A stretch of 64,000 nucleotides of DNA, taken from the NCBI RefSeq assembly GCF_009811655.1, contig NZ_BGJX01000001.1, positions 186,001 through 250,000 on the forward strand. Reading direction: 5' to 3'. The notes under the pieces were generated by a model. That model was not told where the DNA came from. It was given only the letters and a program-made list of their open reading frames with translations, and did no database searches. A program made the translations under genes and the position numbers. How positions within the stretch are numbered: position 1 is the first letter of the stretch; each line of letters starts with the position of its first letter. The stretch is from Methylosinus sp. Ce-a6 (lineage in GTDB: Bacteria; Pseudomonadota; Alphaproteobacteria; Rhizobiales; Beijerinckiaceae). Shown piece by piece: positions 42,871 to 53,156 of the stretch.

Positions 42871-44097
42871 TCAGACGGAGGTGGGCAGCGCCACGGCGCC
42901 GCTCACGGCGCTGCGGGCCACGACGAGGCTCGCGGCGAGCAGCAGCGCCGCGACGAAATAGCCCGCTCCCGGAAAGCCGCCGGCGCCGATCGAGAGGGAG
43001 AGAATCTGCGTGAAGAACAGCGGGCCGACCATTCCCGAGACGGCGCGCAGGCTCGCCAGCGCCCCTTGCAGCCGCCCCTGCTCCGAGGCCGAGGCGAAAC
43101 GCGTCGCAAGACCCTGAAAGGCCGGATTGGCCATCGCCCAGAGCGCGATGAGCGGCGGCGCCGCCATGAACATCCCGCCCGTCGGCGCGAAGGCGTAGGC
43201 GGCGAAGCCGAGCGCGCCGGCGGCCAGAGCGACGACCATCGTCGCGCGTTCGCCGAAGCGCTTGACCGCCGGCCGCACCAATCCGCCGGATACGACCGTC
43301 TGCGACACGCCGACGATGGCGAGCGCCCAGCCTGTCGTCTCCGCGTCCCAATGGTAGCGATATTCGGTGTAGAGCACGAAGAGGCTCGGCAGCGACTCAT
43401 GCGCGAGATAGGAGAGGAAGATCGCGACCGCCAGCAGTCCGAGCGCTCGCTCCCGCCGCAAGAAGTCCAGCGAGCCCAGCACATTGGCGCTGCGCCACAG
43501 GATCGAGGCCGTGCGCTTCTCCGGCGCGAGCGACTCCGGCAGGATGAAATAGCCATAGGCCGCATTGACGAGGCTCAGCGCCGCCGCCGCCCAGAAGGGA
43601 TAACGCAGGTCGTGACTGCCGAGCACGCCGCCGAGCGCCGGGCCGAGGATGAAGCCCACTCCGAAGGCCGCGCCGATCATGCCGAAGCGCCCGGCGCGCT
43701 TCTCCGGTTCCGTGATGTCCGCGATATAGGCGGTCGCCGTCGACACGCTCGCCGCCGTCACGCCCGATATCAGCCGCCCGACGAAAAGGAAGGACAGGGA
43801 CGGCGCGAGCGCCATGAACACATAGTCGAGCCCCATGCCCAGATTGGAGAGCAGCACGACTGGCCGGCGGCCGAAACGATCCGACAGCGCCCCGAGCACG
43901 GGCTGAAACAGGAATTGCATGAAGGCCCAGGCGAAACCGAACACGCCCGTCGCGATGGACGCGCTCTTCAAATCGCCGCCTTCGAATTCCACGATGAGCT
44001 TGGGAAGCACCGGGATCATCACGCCGAGCGCCAGCATGTCGAGCGCGACGGTGACCAGGATGAAGGCGAAGGCCGCCTTGCCGGGACGCTGAAACAT
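42871..44097 (-). CDS. MFS drug/tetracycline-type efflux transporter
   Basis: 408 aa with 12 predicted transmembrane segments. It starts [32 protein letters not shown] and has the motif A sequence [16 protein letters not shown] between helices 2 and 3, as in the TetA(A/B/C) group of proton antiporters. The real substrate is unknown; chromosomal relatives often have other substrates. No TetR-like gene is adjacent. Confidence 0.87.
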   Translation of the reverse strand: MFQRPGKAAFAFILVTVALDMLALGVMIPVLPKLIVEFEGGDLKSASIATGVFGFAWAFMQFLFQPVLGALSDRFGRRPVVLLSNLGMGLDYVFMALAPSLSFLFVGRLISGVTAASVSTATAYIADITEPEKRAGRFGMIGAAFGVGFILGPALGGVLGSHDLRYPFWAAAALSLVNAAYGYFILPESLAPEKRTASILWRSANVLGSLDFLRRERALGLLAVAIFLSYLAHESLPSLFVLYTEYRYHWDAETTGWALAIVGVSQTVVSGGLVRPAVKRFGERATMVVALAAGALGFAAYAFAPTGGMFMAAPPLIALWAMANPAFQGLATRFASASEQGRLQGALASLRAVSGMVGPLFFTQILSLSIGAGGFPGAGYFVAALLLAASLVVARSAVSGAVALPTSV

Positions 44098-44408
44098 CGA
44101 TTACTCTCGGAAGGGTCGCCGGTTTGTCACGGCGCCACGGGCGGCGGGATAGCGCGAAACCGCCGTCCCGCGCAAGGAGTCTGGAATTGGTCCAAACTTC
44201 CCGCGGCTGGCCCCTCTTCGCGGAGAGACGCTCCAGGCCGCGGAGCGACGGCGCGAGAATATGTTTTTAAGAACATATAGATGGAAAAGGCAGACCAAAG
44301 AGGTCGGAATGAGCCGCAATTGACAGAGCGCGCGCGATCTTCCAATAGCCGCTCGGATCGACAATTTTCGGGCGTCGAGGACGGCGCAAGACCTTCGACC
44401 GGAACGAG
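44098..44408. other. Intergenic region between divergent MFS and rfbB genes
   Basis: 311 bp. The only clear structure is an inverted repeat ATATGTT-TTTAAG-AACATAT (44259-44278), 130 bp before rfbB, possibly an operator. No gene recognised. Confidence 0.55.
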
Positions 44409-45521
44409 GTGCTTTTCGTGGATGCGTCTTATTTCTCGGAGACTGCGGCCCGAGACGGATCGAGCGATAAGAAGCGGCTGCTCGTGACCGGCGGCGCCGG
44501 ATTCATCGGCTCGGCGCTCTCGCGGCGCATCATCGAGACGACGCCGCACGAGCTGCTCGTCTTCGACAAGCTCACTTACGCCGGCAATCTCGATTCGCTT
44601 GCGCCCATCGCCGGCGATCGGCGCTACTCCTTTCGCCGCGCCGACATCTGCGACCGCGCCGCCGTCGACGCCGCTTTCGAGGAGTTCCGGCCCGATGTGG
44701 TGATGCATCTCGCCGCCGAGAGCCATGTCGATCGCTCCATCGACGGCCCCGCCGCCTTCATCGAGACCAATGTCGTCGGCACATTCACCCTGCTCGCCGC
44801 CGCGCTCGACCATTGGCGCCGCCTCGACGCGGACAAGGCCGCCGGCTTTCGCTTCCTGCATGTCTCGACCGACGAGGTCTTTGGCGCGCTCGGGGCCGAG
44901 GGGCTGTTCCGCGAGGACACGCCCTATGCGCCGAACTCGCCCTATTCCGCCTCCAAGGCCGGCTCCGACCATCTCGCCCGCGCCTGGCGCGAGACCTATG
45001 GCCTGCCGACCATCGTCACCAATTGCTCCAATAATTACGGCCCCTATCACTTCCCGGAAAAGCTCATTCCGCTCACCATTCTCAATGCGCTCGAGGAAAA
45101 GCCGCTGCCGGTCTATGGTCGCGGCGAGAATGTGCGCGACTGGCTCTATGTCGAGGATCACGCCGAGGCGCTGCTTCTCGTCGCGCGCGCCGGCGTCGTC
45201 GGGCAATCCTATAATGTCGGCGGCCGCTCGGAGATGCGCAACATAGAGGTCGTGCAGGCGATCTGCGATATCCTCGACGAGATCAGGCCCCGCGCGCGCT
45301 CCTACCGCGAGCTGATCGCCTTCGTGCAGGATCGGCCGGGCCATGATCTGCGCTATGCGATCGATTGCTCCAAGATCGAGCGCGAGCTCGGTTGGCGCGC
45401 CAAGGAGAGCTTTGCGAGCGGGCTGCGCAAGACCGTGCGCTGGTATCTCGATAATGAGGAGTGGTGGAGAGCGATCCGCTCCGGAAAATATCGCGGCGAG
45501 CGTCTCGGCTGCGTCGCCTGA
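44409..45521 (+). CDS. rfbB: dTDP-glucose 4,6-dehydratase
   Basis: 370 aa from a GTG at 44409; a second GTG at 44418 is equally possible, and both lie before the core. NAD-binding [20 protein letters not shown], active-site STDEVFG and [56 protein letters not shown] and the C-terminal [20 protein letters not shown] are all of RfbB/RmlB type. Second step of dTDP-L-rhamnose synthesis. First gene of the rfbBCDA operon (gaps of 27, 5 and 11 bp). Confidence 0.95.
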   Translation: MLFVDASYFSETAARDGSSDKKRLLVTGGAGFIGSALSRRIIETTPHELLVFDKLTYAGNLDSLAPIAGDRRYSFRRADICDRAAVDAAFEEFRPDVVMHLAAESHVDRSIDGPAAFIETNVVGTFTLLAAALDHWRRLDADKAAGFRFLHVSTDEVFGALGAEGLFREDTPYAPNSPYSASKAGSDHLARAWRETYGLPTIVTNCSNNYGPYHFPEKLIPLTILNALEEKPLPVYGRGENVRDWLYVEDHAEALLLVARAGVVGQSYNVGGRSEMRNIEVVQAICDILDEIRPRARSYRELIAFVQDRPGHDLRYAIDCSKIERELGWRAKESFASGLRKTVRWYLDNEEWWRAIRSGKYRGERLGCVA

Positions 45522-45548
45522 CGCGCTCGCCTTCCGCAAGAGGACAGC

Positions 45549-46106
45549 ATGAAGGTCGAAGACACGGCGCTCGATGGCGTCAAGATCGTCACGCCGGATC
45601 GGTTCGGCGACGCGCGCGGCTTTTTCTCCGAGACCTATAATCAAAGGCGCTGGGAGGAGCGCGGCCTGCCGCCGCTCGGCTTCGTGCAGGACAATCATTC
45701 GCTCTCGCGCGATACGGGCGTCCTCCGTGGCCTGCACTTCCAGATGGCGCCCTTCGCGCAGGACAAGCTGGTGCGCGTCACGCGTGGCCGCATTCTGGAC
45801 GTCGTGGTCGACATTCGCCGCTCTTCGCCGAGCTTCGGACGCCATGTCGCCGTGGAGCTCTCCGCCGAGAATTGGCGGCAATTGCTCGTTCCGATCGGAT
45901 TCGCGCATGGCTTCTGCACGCTCGAGCCCGATACGGAGGTCATCTATAAGGTGACGAATTTCTATTCGGCGCCGCATGATCGCGGTCTCGCCTTCGACGA
46001 TCCCGACCTCGACATCGCCTGGCCGGTCGCGCCCGACCGCGCCATTCTTTCGGACAAGGATCGCCGCTGGCCGCGCCTGCGCGATCTCGCCGACACATTC
46101 GATTGA
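45549..46106 (+). CDS. rfbC: dTDP-4-dehydrorhamnose 3,5-epimerase
   Basis: 185 aa. [97 protein letters not shown] form a complete RmlC fold with the catalytic His in GLHFQ. Third step in dTDP-L-rhamnose synthesis. Confidence 0.96.
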   Translation: MKVEDTALDGVKIVTPDRFGDARGFFSETYNQRRWEERGLPPLGFVQDNHSLSRDTGVLRGLHFQMAPFAQDKLVRVTRGRILDVVVDIRRSSPSFGRHVAVELSAENWRQLLVPIGFAHGFCTLEPDTEVIYKVTNFYSAPHDRGLAFDDPDLDIAWPVAPDRAILSDKDRRWPRLRDLADTFD

Positions 46107-46111
46107 GAACG

Positions 46112-47002
46112 ATGATGCGCATCGCCGTCACCGGGACTCGAGGCCAGATCGTCTCCTCCTTGCGCGAGCGCGCGGCGGAAAAAGCGGAGATCGTCGCGCT
46201 CGGCCGGCCGCTGCTCGATCTAACGAACCGCGCGAGCGTGCGCGCGGCGCTGCTCGACGCGCGCTGCGACGCGATCGTCAACGCGGCCGCCTATACCGCC
46301 GTCGACAAGGCCGAGCAGGAGGAAGAGCTCGCCATGCGCGTCAATGGCGAGGGCGCCGGCCATGTCGCCGAAGCGGCTGCCGAGCTCGGCGTTCCCCTGC
46401 TGCATTTTTCGACCGATTATGTGTTCGACGGCTCCGCCGCGCGCCCTTATCGCGAGGACGATCCCACGGCGCCGCTCGGCGCCTATGGCCGCTCCAAGCT
46501 CGAGGGCGAGAGGCGCGTCGCCGCGCTCTGCCCGAACGCCGCGATCTTGCGCACGGCCTGGGTCTACAGCCCCTTCGGCGCGAATTTCGTGCGCACCATG
46601 CTGCGGCTCGGCGAGACGCGCGAGGAGGTCGGCGTCGTCGCCGATCAGCTCGGCAATCCGACGAGCGCGCTCGATATCGCCGACGCGACGCTTCTCCTCG
46701 CCGCGCGCCTCGTCCGCGACCGCGCGCCGGAGCTGCGCGGCATGTTTCACATGACGGGCGCGGGCGAAGCGTGCTGGGCCGATGTCGCCGAGGCGATCTT
46801 CGCGCGCGCCACGGAGCGCGGCCGGCGAGCGGTGCGCGTTCGCCGCATCGCGACGGCCGACTACCCGACGCCGGCGCGGCGCCCGGCCAATTCGCGCCTC
46901 GACAACGCCAAACTTTCGCAGATCTATCGCGTCGCCCTGCCCGAGTGGCGCTCATCGCTCGGCAATTGCGTCGACCGGCTGCTGGCCGGCTCCGCTCATT
47001 GA
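46112..47002 (+). CDS. rfbD: dTDP-4-dehydrorhamnose reductase
   Basis: 296 aa. I chose the ATG at 46112 ([21 protein letters not shown]), 5 bp after rfbC; a TTG at 46103 overlapping the rfbC stop is less likely. NADPH-binding [42 protein letters not shown] with the YxxxK pair, [20 protein letters not shown]. Last step in making dTDP-L-rhamnose. Confidence 0.94.
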   Translation: MMRIAVTGTRGQIVSSLRERAAEKAEIVALGRPLLDLTNRASVRAALLDARCDAIVNAAAYTAVDKAEQEEELAMRVNGEGAGHVAEAAAELGVPLLHFSTDYVFDGSAARPYREDDPTAPLGAYGRSKLEGERRVAALCPNAAILRTAWVYSPFGANFVRTMLRLGETREEVGVVADQLGNPTSALDIADATLLLAARLVRDRAPELRGMFHMTGAGEACWADVAEAIFARATERGRRAVRVRRIATADYPTPARRPANSRLDNAKLSQIYRVALPEWRSSLGNCVDRLLAGSAH

Positions 47003-47013
47003 GGAAAAAGATC

Positions 47014-47883
47014 ATGCGTGGAATCATTCTCGCCGGCGGCAGCGGCACGCGCCTTCACCCCGCGACGCTCGCCGTCTCCAAGCAATTGCTGCCGGTCTAT
47101 GACAAGCCGATGATCTATTATCCGCTGAGCGCGCTGATGCTCGCGGGCGTGCGCGAAATTCTCGTCATCACGACGCCGGAGGACGAAGCGGCCTTTCGGC
47201 GCCTGCTCGGCTCCGGCGCGCAATGGGGTCTTTCCCTCTCCTACGCCGTTCAGCCGCGCCCGGACGGGCTGGCGCAGGCCTATATCATCGGCGCGGGCTT
47301 CGTCGAAGGGAGAGGCTCCGTTCTGGTGCTCGGCGACAATATTTTCTACGGCCACGGCCTCACCGACTCGCTGGCCAAGGCGAGAGAAGTCGGCCGCGGC
47401 GCCACCGTCTTCGCCTATCACGTCGCCGATCCGGAACGTTACGGCGTCGTCGATTTCGACGCCGACGGCCGCGCGCTGTCGCTCGAGGAAAAGCCGAAAG
47501 CGCCGAAATCCAATTGGGCGGTCACGGGGCTCTACTTCTACGACGAGCGCGCGCCGCATTTCGCGGCGGAGCTCAGACCCTCCGCGCGCGGCGAATTGGA
47601 GATCACCGATCTCAACAACACCTATCTCCAGCGCGGCGAATTGAACGTCGAGCGCTTGGGACGCGGCTTCGCCTGGCTCGACACCGGCACGCCCGCTTCG
47701 CTGCTCGAGGCGGCCGAATATGTCCGCGCGATAGAGCTCCGTCAGGGGCAGCGCATCGCCTGCCTCGAGGAGATCGCCTTCCGCCAGGGCTGGATCGACG
47801 CCGAGACGCTGCGCGCCGCCGCGCAGAAATTCGCCAAGAGCCAGTATGGCGCCTATCTCGCGCAGCTGATGCGCGAGCGCTGA
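47014..47883 (+). CDS. rfbA: Glucose-1-phosphate thymidylyltransferase
   Basis: 289 aa from the ATG at 47014 ([39 protein letters not shown]), 11 bp after rfb[65 protein letters not shown] and [17 protein letters not shown] complete the RmlA family. First step of dTDP-rhamnose synthesis, encoded last in the operon. Confidence 0.96.
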   Translation: MRGIILAGGSGTRLHPATLAVSKQLLPVYDKPMIYYPLSALMLAGVREILVITTPEDEAAFRRLLGSGAQWGLSLSYAVQPRPDGLAQAYIIGAGFVEGRGSVLVLGDNIFYGHGLTDSLAKAREVGRGATVFAYHVADPERYGVVDFDADGRALSLEEKPKAPKSNWAVTGLYFYDERAPHFAAELRPSARGELEITDLNNTYLQRGELNVERLGRGFAWLDTGTPASLLEAAEYVRAIELRQGQRIACLEEIAFRQGWIDAETLRAAAQKFAKSQYGAYLAQLMRER

Positions 47884-47952
47884 GCGCCGGCGCCTCGCGC
47901 ATCTGCATCGCAAGGGCGCCACGCCTTCGCAGGACCGCGTCGGGAAATCGGC

Positions 47953-49224
47953 TCAGGCCATGTGGTTGCGCACGAAGGCGATCAGGCCGACGGTGATCCC
48001 ATAGAGGGCGAGCGTCGCCGCGAGCAACAAGCCCAGATAGAGCCAACGCCGCGGATAACGGGCCTCCTCCGGCAGCGCCGGCGACTCGATCTGGTGAAGA
48101 TAGAGCAGCTTGCGCTCGCTCATCAAACGCGCCCCATCGAGCGAGGCGGTGGCGATCTCATAGCTCGTCTCCGCGATCTTATGCTCGAGGTCGAGATTGG
48201 CGAAGGTCGTCATCTTGCCGGAGAGCGTTTTCTTGGCGAGCGCGTCGAGCCCCTGCGCCTCGCGCGTGGTGATCTCCGCCCTGCGCTCGGCGACCTGCTT
48301 CTCGAGCGATTCGATGCGCCGCTTCAGAACGCGCATCTGCGGCGCGCTCTCGTCGACATAGCGCGATTGAGTGAGATATTCCTGCTGATATTTCAAAAGC
48401 TCGACTTCCACCGCCGTGAGCACGTCGCTCTGCGACTTGCTCGTCTGGCGGACGTCGATCAAGCCTTCCGCATTGCGCGCGCGCTCCAAATTCAGCCGCG
48501 CGACCTTCAGCCGTTCGGCGGCGCGCGCGAGATCCTGCTCGGAGGCTCTGACCGTGTCCTGCCGCATGCGCTCGTTGAGATCATTGACCAGCTGCTCACA
48601 ATTGGCGATGACCTTGTCGGCGATCGTCTTGGCGTCGGCCGGCGAGAAGGCGCGCACGGCCAGCGTGACGATTCCCGAAGGAAAGCCGACCGTCGCCGTG
48701 GCCATCTTCTTCCAATAATCCGTGAATTTCTCGATCGATTTCGACTTCTTGAAACGCGCCCACCAGTCGATCCGATCGGAGCCGTAGCGCTCGCGCAGAT
48801 CGACCTGGCGCTCGAGCTGCTCGACGATCGCGCGGCTCTCGATGTATTCGACGATGACCATCGTGTCCTGAAAGATCATCATCTGCGGCAGGCCGGTCAC
48901 CGAGCCGAGCCCGTCGAGCTTGGGTATCGCCGCGCTGCTCACGGTGAACTTCGCCTCCGACACATATTGGTCGGAGGCGATCAGCCCGTAATAGACCGCG
49001 CCCACGAGATTGGGGATCGCCACCATGGCCACGAAGAGAACGAGAAAAGCGATGCGCATCGCCTTGGCGCCGCGCCGCGACGCGAAGCTCGACTTTTGAT
49101 AGGCGCCGCGCGCCCGGGCCGAAAATCGCGCGCGCCGCGCCGCCTCCGCCAGAAAGCGGGAAACCGCCTCGGCGCGCTCCAGCGCATTGGCCGTGCGAAG
49201 ATCGGGAGACTTCGGTTCGTCCAT
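47953..49224 (-). CDS. kpsE: Capsule polysaccharide export inner-membrane/periplasmic protein (KpsE/CtrB-like)
   Basis: 423 aa. One transmembrane helix near residues 57-80 (IAFLVLFVAMVAIPNLVGAVYYGL), a periplasmic part with long coiled coils (QDLARAAERLKVARLNLERARN, MRVLKRRIESLEKQVAERRAEITTREAQG) and a C-terminal helix (WLYLGLLLAATLALYGITVGLIAFV). This is the polysaccharide co-polymerase plan of KpsE, which links the ABC exporter to the outer-membrane channel. It lies 7 bp downstream of kpsT in the same operon. The N-terminal 55 residues are Arg- and Ala-rich and cytoplasmic. Confidence 0.85.
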   Translation of the reverse strand: MDEPKSPDLRTANALERAEAVSRFLAEAARRARFSARARGAYQKSSFASRRGAKAMRIAFLVLFVAMVAIPNLVGAVYYGLIASDQYVSEAKFTVSSAAIPKLDGLGSVTGLPQMMIFQDTMVIVEYIESRAIVEQLERQVDLRERYGSDRIDWWARFKKSKSIEKFTDYWKKMATATVGFPSGIVTLAVRAFSPADAKTIADKVIANCEQLVNDLNERMRQDTVRASEQDLARAAERLKVARLNLERARNAEGLIDVRQTSKSQSDVLTAVEVELLKYQQEYLTQSRYVDESAPQMRVLKRRIESLEKQVAERRAEITTREAQGLDALAKKTLSGKMTTFANLDLEHKIAETSYEIATASLDGARLMSERKLLYLHQIESPALPEEARYPRRWLYLGLLLAATLALYGITVGLIAFVRNHMA

Positions 49225-49231
49225 CCTCGCC

Positions 49232-49885
49232 CTATCTATTCATGCGATTATACATTTCGATCGCCTTGCCGACGGTGTCGAACATGAAGAGGCGTCCGTC
49301 GACGAGCACGCCGCCGCGATCGCAATAATCGCTGACCGCCTGCATCGAATGCGAGACGAAAATCACGCTCGAATTCTTGCGCCGCTGATCGAAGGCCTCC
49401 TGGCATCGCTTCTGAAAGCGCATGTCGCCGACGCCGGTGATCTCGTCGATGAGATAGACGTCGAAATCGATCGACATCGACATGCCGAAGGCGAGCCGGG
49501 CGCCCATGCCGGAGGAATAGGTCTTCACGGGCGCGTCGAAATAATCGCCGAGCTCGGCGAAATCCTCGACGAACATGGCCGATTTGCGCGGATCGGCGCC
49601 ATAGACCCGCGCGATGAAATGCACATTCTCGCGACCCGTCATCATCGGATGGAATCCGCCGCCGAAGCCGAGCGGCCATGAGACGCGCACGGTGCGGCGC
49701 ACCTTGCCGGAATTCGGCAATTCGGTGCCGGCGATGATCTTGAGCGTCGTCGATTTGCCGGCGCCGTTGACGCCGAGGAGTCCGTACGAATAGCTCGAGT
49801 CGAAGACCGTCGACACATGGTCCAAAATGATCTTGGAGTGCCGCTCGGTCTTATAGAATTTGAAGACGTCTAGGAATTGGATCAT
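49232..49885 (-). CDS. kpsT: Capsule polysaccharide ABC transporter ATP-binding protein (KpsT-like)
   Basis: 217 aa from the Met at 49885 (MIQFLDVFKFYKTERHSKIILDHVS). Walker A GLLGVNGAGKST, signature YSSGMGARLAFGMSMSIDFDVYLIDEITGVGD with Walker B, and switch His in VIFVSHSM. The short length and the aberrant Walker B/ITGVGD region are typical of KpsT/ABC-2 polysaccharide exporters. The permease kpsM is not beside it in this window. Divergent from the glycosyltransferase gene. Confidence 0.9.
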   Translation of the reverse strand: MIQFLDVFKFYKTERHSKIILDHVSTVFDSSYSYGLLGVNGAGKSTTLKIIAGTELPNSGKVRRTVRVSWPLGFGGGFHPMMTGRENVHFIARVYGADPRKSAMFVEDFAELGDYFDAPVKTYSSGMGARLAFGMSMSIDFDVYLIDEITGVGDMRFQKRCQEAFDQRRKNSSVIFVSHSMQAVSDYCDRGGVLVDGRLFMFDTVGKAIEMYNRMNR

Positions 49886-50119
49886 CTTCTCTCGAAAGGG
49901 CCTCGTCCGGAGCCGCCAAAGACGTGAACCGCGGCTCTTATAGCCCAGCCGGCCGCCCTCGTCCACGCGGGCGCTTCGGCGCATTTTCGCCACTTTTCCG
50001 CAACCGCAAATCACGTGGCCGACGATGCCGCGCGCCGCGAAATCGCTTGGCCGAGGCGGCGCGGCTCGACTATATCGTCAGGTCTCGGAGCCGACGTCCG
50101 CCTCCACTTTCCGGAAAGC

Positions 50120-52324
50120 ATGGTCTTGTTGCTGAGAATTCCTTCTGTGCGTCGGTCCGGCCTGCGGCGGCTCGGTTGGGAGAGCTGGCGGGCCACCGAT
50201 CCGGACCCGCTCTTCGTCTTCGCGCCGCGGTTTTTCCGCGCGGCCTATATCATCCTCGAGATCGCCGACGCCGACCAGACGCTCGATCCGCGCATCTATA
50301 TCGATTTCGGCAAGGGCTTCGAGCCGGACGAGGAGATCGAGCTCAAGCACACGCGCGACGGCGTCTATGTGGTCTCGCTCCGAAGTTTCGGCCGCGTGCA
50401 CAAGGTCCGCTTCGATCCCTCCTCCTATCCGTCGCAGTTCCGCTTTCGCGCCTTTGTCGCCTATGACGAGAAATCGGTGCGCGCCTTCGTCGGCAAGCGT
50501 CTGCGCGCGGCGGCGAGGGGCGAGCGCGCGGCGCCGCTCTGCGAGGTCGTCGCGCGGCCCGGGGCGGCGGAGCTCTCCGGCGTCGGCGCGCGCGTCGCCA
50601 GAGTGCGCGGCGCGACGCCGCATTTCGAGCAGGTGATCGCCATGGCGAATGATCGTTTCGCCGACGCGCCCGCCTGGACGAGCGACAGGCCGGCCCTCTC
50701 ATTCGTCGCGCCGGTCTACGACGCGCCGGCGCTCTATCTCGACCAATTGCTCGACTCCTTCCGCATTCAGAGGGCCGGCGCCTATGAGCTGATCCTCTCC
50801 GACGACGGCTCGACGTCGCGCGAGACGATCGACTGGCTCCAGCGCCATGGCGAGACGCCCAATGTGACGATTCTGCGCGCGGAGCGGAATGGCGGCATCG
50901 CCGTCGCCACCAATCGCGGGCTCGCCGCCGCGCGCGGCGACTGGGTCGGCTTCATCGATCACGACGACGCGCTCGCGCCTTTCGCGGTCGACGCGCTGCT
51001 GGAGACGATCGAGCGCGCGCCTCATGCGCAATTCGTCTTCACCGACGAGATCGTCGCCGACGCGCAGCTGCAGCCCAAGCACTATTCGCTGAAGCCGGCC
51101 TTCGATCCGGCGCTGCTCTCCGGCGTCAATTACGTCAATCATCTCTCGCTCTATCGGCGCGAGCGGCTGCAGCGACTCGGCGGCCTGCGCCAGGGCTTCG
51201 AAGGCTCGCAGGACTATGATCTGCTGCTGCGCTACACGCGCGGCCTCGCGACCGAGGAGGTCGTTCATCTCCCCTACCCCGCCTATCTCTGGCGGCGCGA
51301 CGGCAAGAGCTATTCGGTAAGCTTCCTCGACCGCGCCACCGCCAGCGCGCGCCGGGCGCTCGCGGAGAATTATTCCATCGACGGCGCTCCCGCGGTCGTC
51401 GAGCCGGCGCTGAACGCCGATCTGCATCGCGTGCTTCTCGCGCCGAACAATGGCGACTGGCCGCTCGTCTCCATCGTCGTGCCGAGCCGCGATTCGTTTT
51501 CGCTCGTCACGCGCCTGTTCGACGATCTCTTGCGCCGGACCGACTATCCGAGGATGGAGATCATCGTCGTCGACAATGGCACGCAGGACGAGCGCGTTCT
51601 CGATCTCTATGAGCGAACGAAGGCGGCTTGTCCGTTCTTTTCCGTCGACATAGTGGAAGAGCCGTTCAATTTCGCGCGGCAGATCAATCGCGGCCTGCGC
51701 GCGGCGCGTGGGCATTGCGTCCTGCTGCTCAACAACGACATTCAAGTCATCGAGGCGGGCTGGCTGAAAGAGATGGTCTCCTGCCTCGCTTATCCGTCGA
51801 CCGGCGTCGTCGGCGCGCGCCTGCTCTATCCCAATGGAGCTTTGCAGCATGCGGGCGTCATCGTCGGCCTCGGCTCGGTGGCGGGACACTGGTTCTGCGG
51901 AATGCCCGGCGATTATCAGGGCCCCATGGGCCGGCTCACCGTGCGTCAATCCTTCGCCGCGGTGACGGGCGCCTGCATGCTCGTCACGCGCGCTTGCCTC
52001 GAGGCCGTCGGCGGGCTCGACGAGGAGAATTTCGCCATCGCCTACAATGATACGGATTATTGCTTGCGCGCGGGCCGCGCGGGCTTTCGCGTCGTGTGGA
52101 CGCCATTCGCGACGCTCTACCATCACGAATCGGCGAGCCGCGGAAGCGACGAGACCGACGCCAATATCGCGCGCTTCCGCCGCGAGCAGGATGCGCTGCG
52201 CAAGAAATACGCGCTGCTCGACTATGTGGATCCGGCATTCAACCCCTGGTACAGTCGCGACAACGCCGCGCCGCGCCTGCAATTGCTGCGCAGCCTTCCG
52301 CCGGGACGGCATTTCCGCGTTTGA
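50120..52324 (+). CDS. Glycosyltransferase with two GT2 domains
   Basis: 734 aa from the ATG at 50120 (MVLLLRIPSVRRSGLRRLGW); the ORF runs back to 50015 without family character. Residues about 1-165 are an accessory region. GT2 domain 1 (about 190-420): LSFVAPVYDAPALYLDQLLDSF, ILSDDGSTSRETIDWL, WVGFIDHDDALAPFAVDAL. GT2 domain 2 (about 450-700): VSIVVPSRDSFSLVTRLFDDLL, IIVVDNGTQDERVLDLYE, LLLNNDIQVIEAGWLKEMV. The DHDD and NND triads suggest that both halves are active. Tandem GT2 enzymes of this type build O-antigen or capsule chains, here possibly using dTDP-rhamnose. Confidence 0.88.
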   Translation: MVLLLRIPSVRRSGLRRLGWESWRATDPDPLFVFAPRFFRAAYIILEIADADQTLDPRIYIDFGKGFEPDEEIELKHTRDGVYVVSLRSFGRVHKVRFDPSSYPSQFRFRAFVAYDEKSVRAFVGKRLRAAARGERAAPLCEVVARPGAAELSGVGARVARVRGATPHFEQVIAMANDRFADAPAWTSDRPALSFVAPVYDAPALYLDQLLDSFRIQRAGAYELILSDDGSTSRETIDWLQRHGETPNVTILRAERNGGIAVATNRGLAAARGDWVGFIDHDDALAPFAVDALLETIERAPHAQFVFTDEIVADAQLQPKHYSLKPAFDPALLSGVNYVNHLSLYRRERLQRLGGLRQGFEGSQDYDLLLRYTRGLATEEVVHLPYPAYLWRRDGKSYSVSFLDRATASARRALAENYSIDGAPAVVEPALNADLHRVLLAPNNGDWPLVSIVVPSRDSFSLVTRLFDDLLRRTDYPRMEIIVVDNGTQDERVLDLYERTKAACPFFSVDIVEEPFNFARQINRGLRAARGHCVLLLNNDIQVIEAGWLKEMVSCLAYPSTGVVGARLLYPNGALQHAGVIVGLGSVAGHWFCGMPGDYQGPMGRLTVRQSFAAVTGACMLVTRACLEAVGGLDEENFAIAYNDTDYCLRAGRAGFRVVWTPFATLYHHESASRGSDETDANIARFRREQDALRKKYALLDYVDPAFNPWYSRDNAAPRLQLLRSLPPGRHFRV

Positions 52325-52424
52325 GCCTGCGACGCGATTGCCAAATGCGCCGCGACGGCGTAGTCCATCGCGCCGCGTCGCGGGGGCGTCGCGGCGCCGA
52401 TCATCGGGAGGAACGAAGGGATCG

Positions 52425-53117
52425 ATGCTGAGGAAGCTGCGAAACAAGCTGCCGAAACGACGCGCATGGCGGCCCTCGGCGGAGGTTTTCGATTCCTATG
52501 TATCGAGCGCTCCTCGGCTGCAGAACGCCGTCGACGCGATCGGCGGATGGAACAGCGCCTTTCCGCCCCGATGCGGCGTTTCGGCGGGAGAGCGGAAAGC
52601 CTATGACGACCCGCGCATTCGATGGGCGATCGATTGCTTCGGCTCGCTCGAGGGCCGCTCCGTGCTCGAGCTCGCGCCGGGCGAGGCGGGCCATACTTTC
52701 CTTCTCGATTCCGCCGGCGCGCGCGTGGACGCGATCGAGCCGAGCCGCGCCGGATTCATCCGCTGCCTCGTCGCCAAAGAGGTCATGCGCCTGACGCGCT
52801 CGCGCTTCTGGCTCGGCGACATCGAGCGATTTCTGCGCGACGACGACAAGGCTTATGATTTCGTCGTCGCCTGCGACGCGCGTTTCGCCGAACCGCTCGA
52901 TTTCGTCGCGCTCATCGCGCGACGCGCCGACGCGATCTTCATTCACACGCAAGTCGCGCCGCAGGACGGCGAAGCGGTTCGCGACGAGGATCGCAACGTC
53001 GCGCCGCTGCCGCGCCGCGACGATCTGATCGAAGCATTGCACAAGGCCGGATTTTCTGAAATCCGCGAGGCGGACAACGGCTCTTCCGCCGCTCTCTCGG
53101 TATTTGCGCGCAAGTGA
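52425..53117 (+). CDS. Putative SAM-dependent methyltransferase in the polysaccharide cluster
   Basis: 230 aa from the ATG at 52425, with GGGAGGAAC about 15 nt upstream. SVLELAPGEAGHTFLLDSAGARVDAIEPSRAGFIRCLVAKEVM is a methyltransferase motif I/II region. The block FWLGDIERFLRDDDKAYDFVVACDARFAEPLDFVALIARRADAIFIHTQ fits the remaining Rossmann elements. It has an early basic helix (MLRKLRNKLPKRRAWRP). The target is unknown; methylation of the glycan end is plausible from context, as chain-terminating methyltransferases often accompany ABC-type polysaccharide export. Confidence 0.6.
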   Translation: MLRKLRNKLPKRRAWRPSAEVFDSYVSSAPRLQNAVDAIGGWNSAFPPRCGVSAGERKAYDDPRIRWAIDCFGSLEGRSVLELAPGEAGHTFLLDSAGARVDAIEPSRAGFIRCLVAKEVMRLTRSRFWLGDIERFLRDDDKAYDFVVACDARFAEPLDFVALIARRADAIFIHTQVAPQDGEAVRDEDRNVAPLPRRDDLIEALHKAGFSEIREADNGSSAALSVFARK

Positions 53118-53156
53118 CGCCACGCGGAACATGCGCGCGCTATAGGAGCACGGCCC

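Noticed and set aside
45976..47013. N-terminal extension of the rfbA frame
   Set aside because: The frame is open far upstream across rfbC and rfbD, but RmlA begins at the ATG at 47014 with the invariant [14 protein letters not shown].
52047..52424. Upstream extension of the methyltransferase frame into the glycosyltransferase gene
   Set aside because: The overlapping part is an alternate frame of the GT2 gene; the ATG at 52425 has its own ribosome site.
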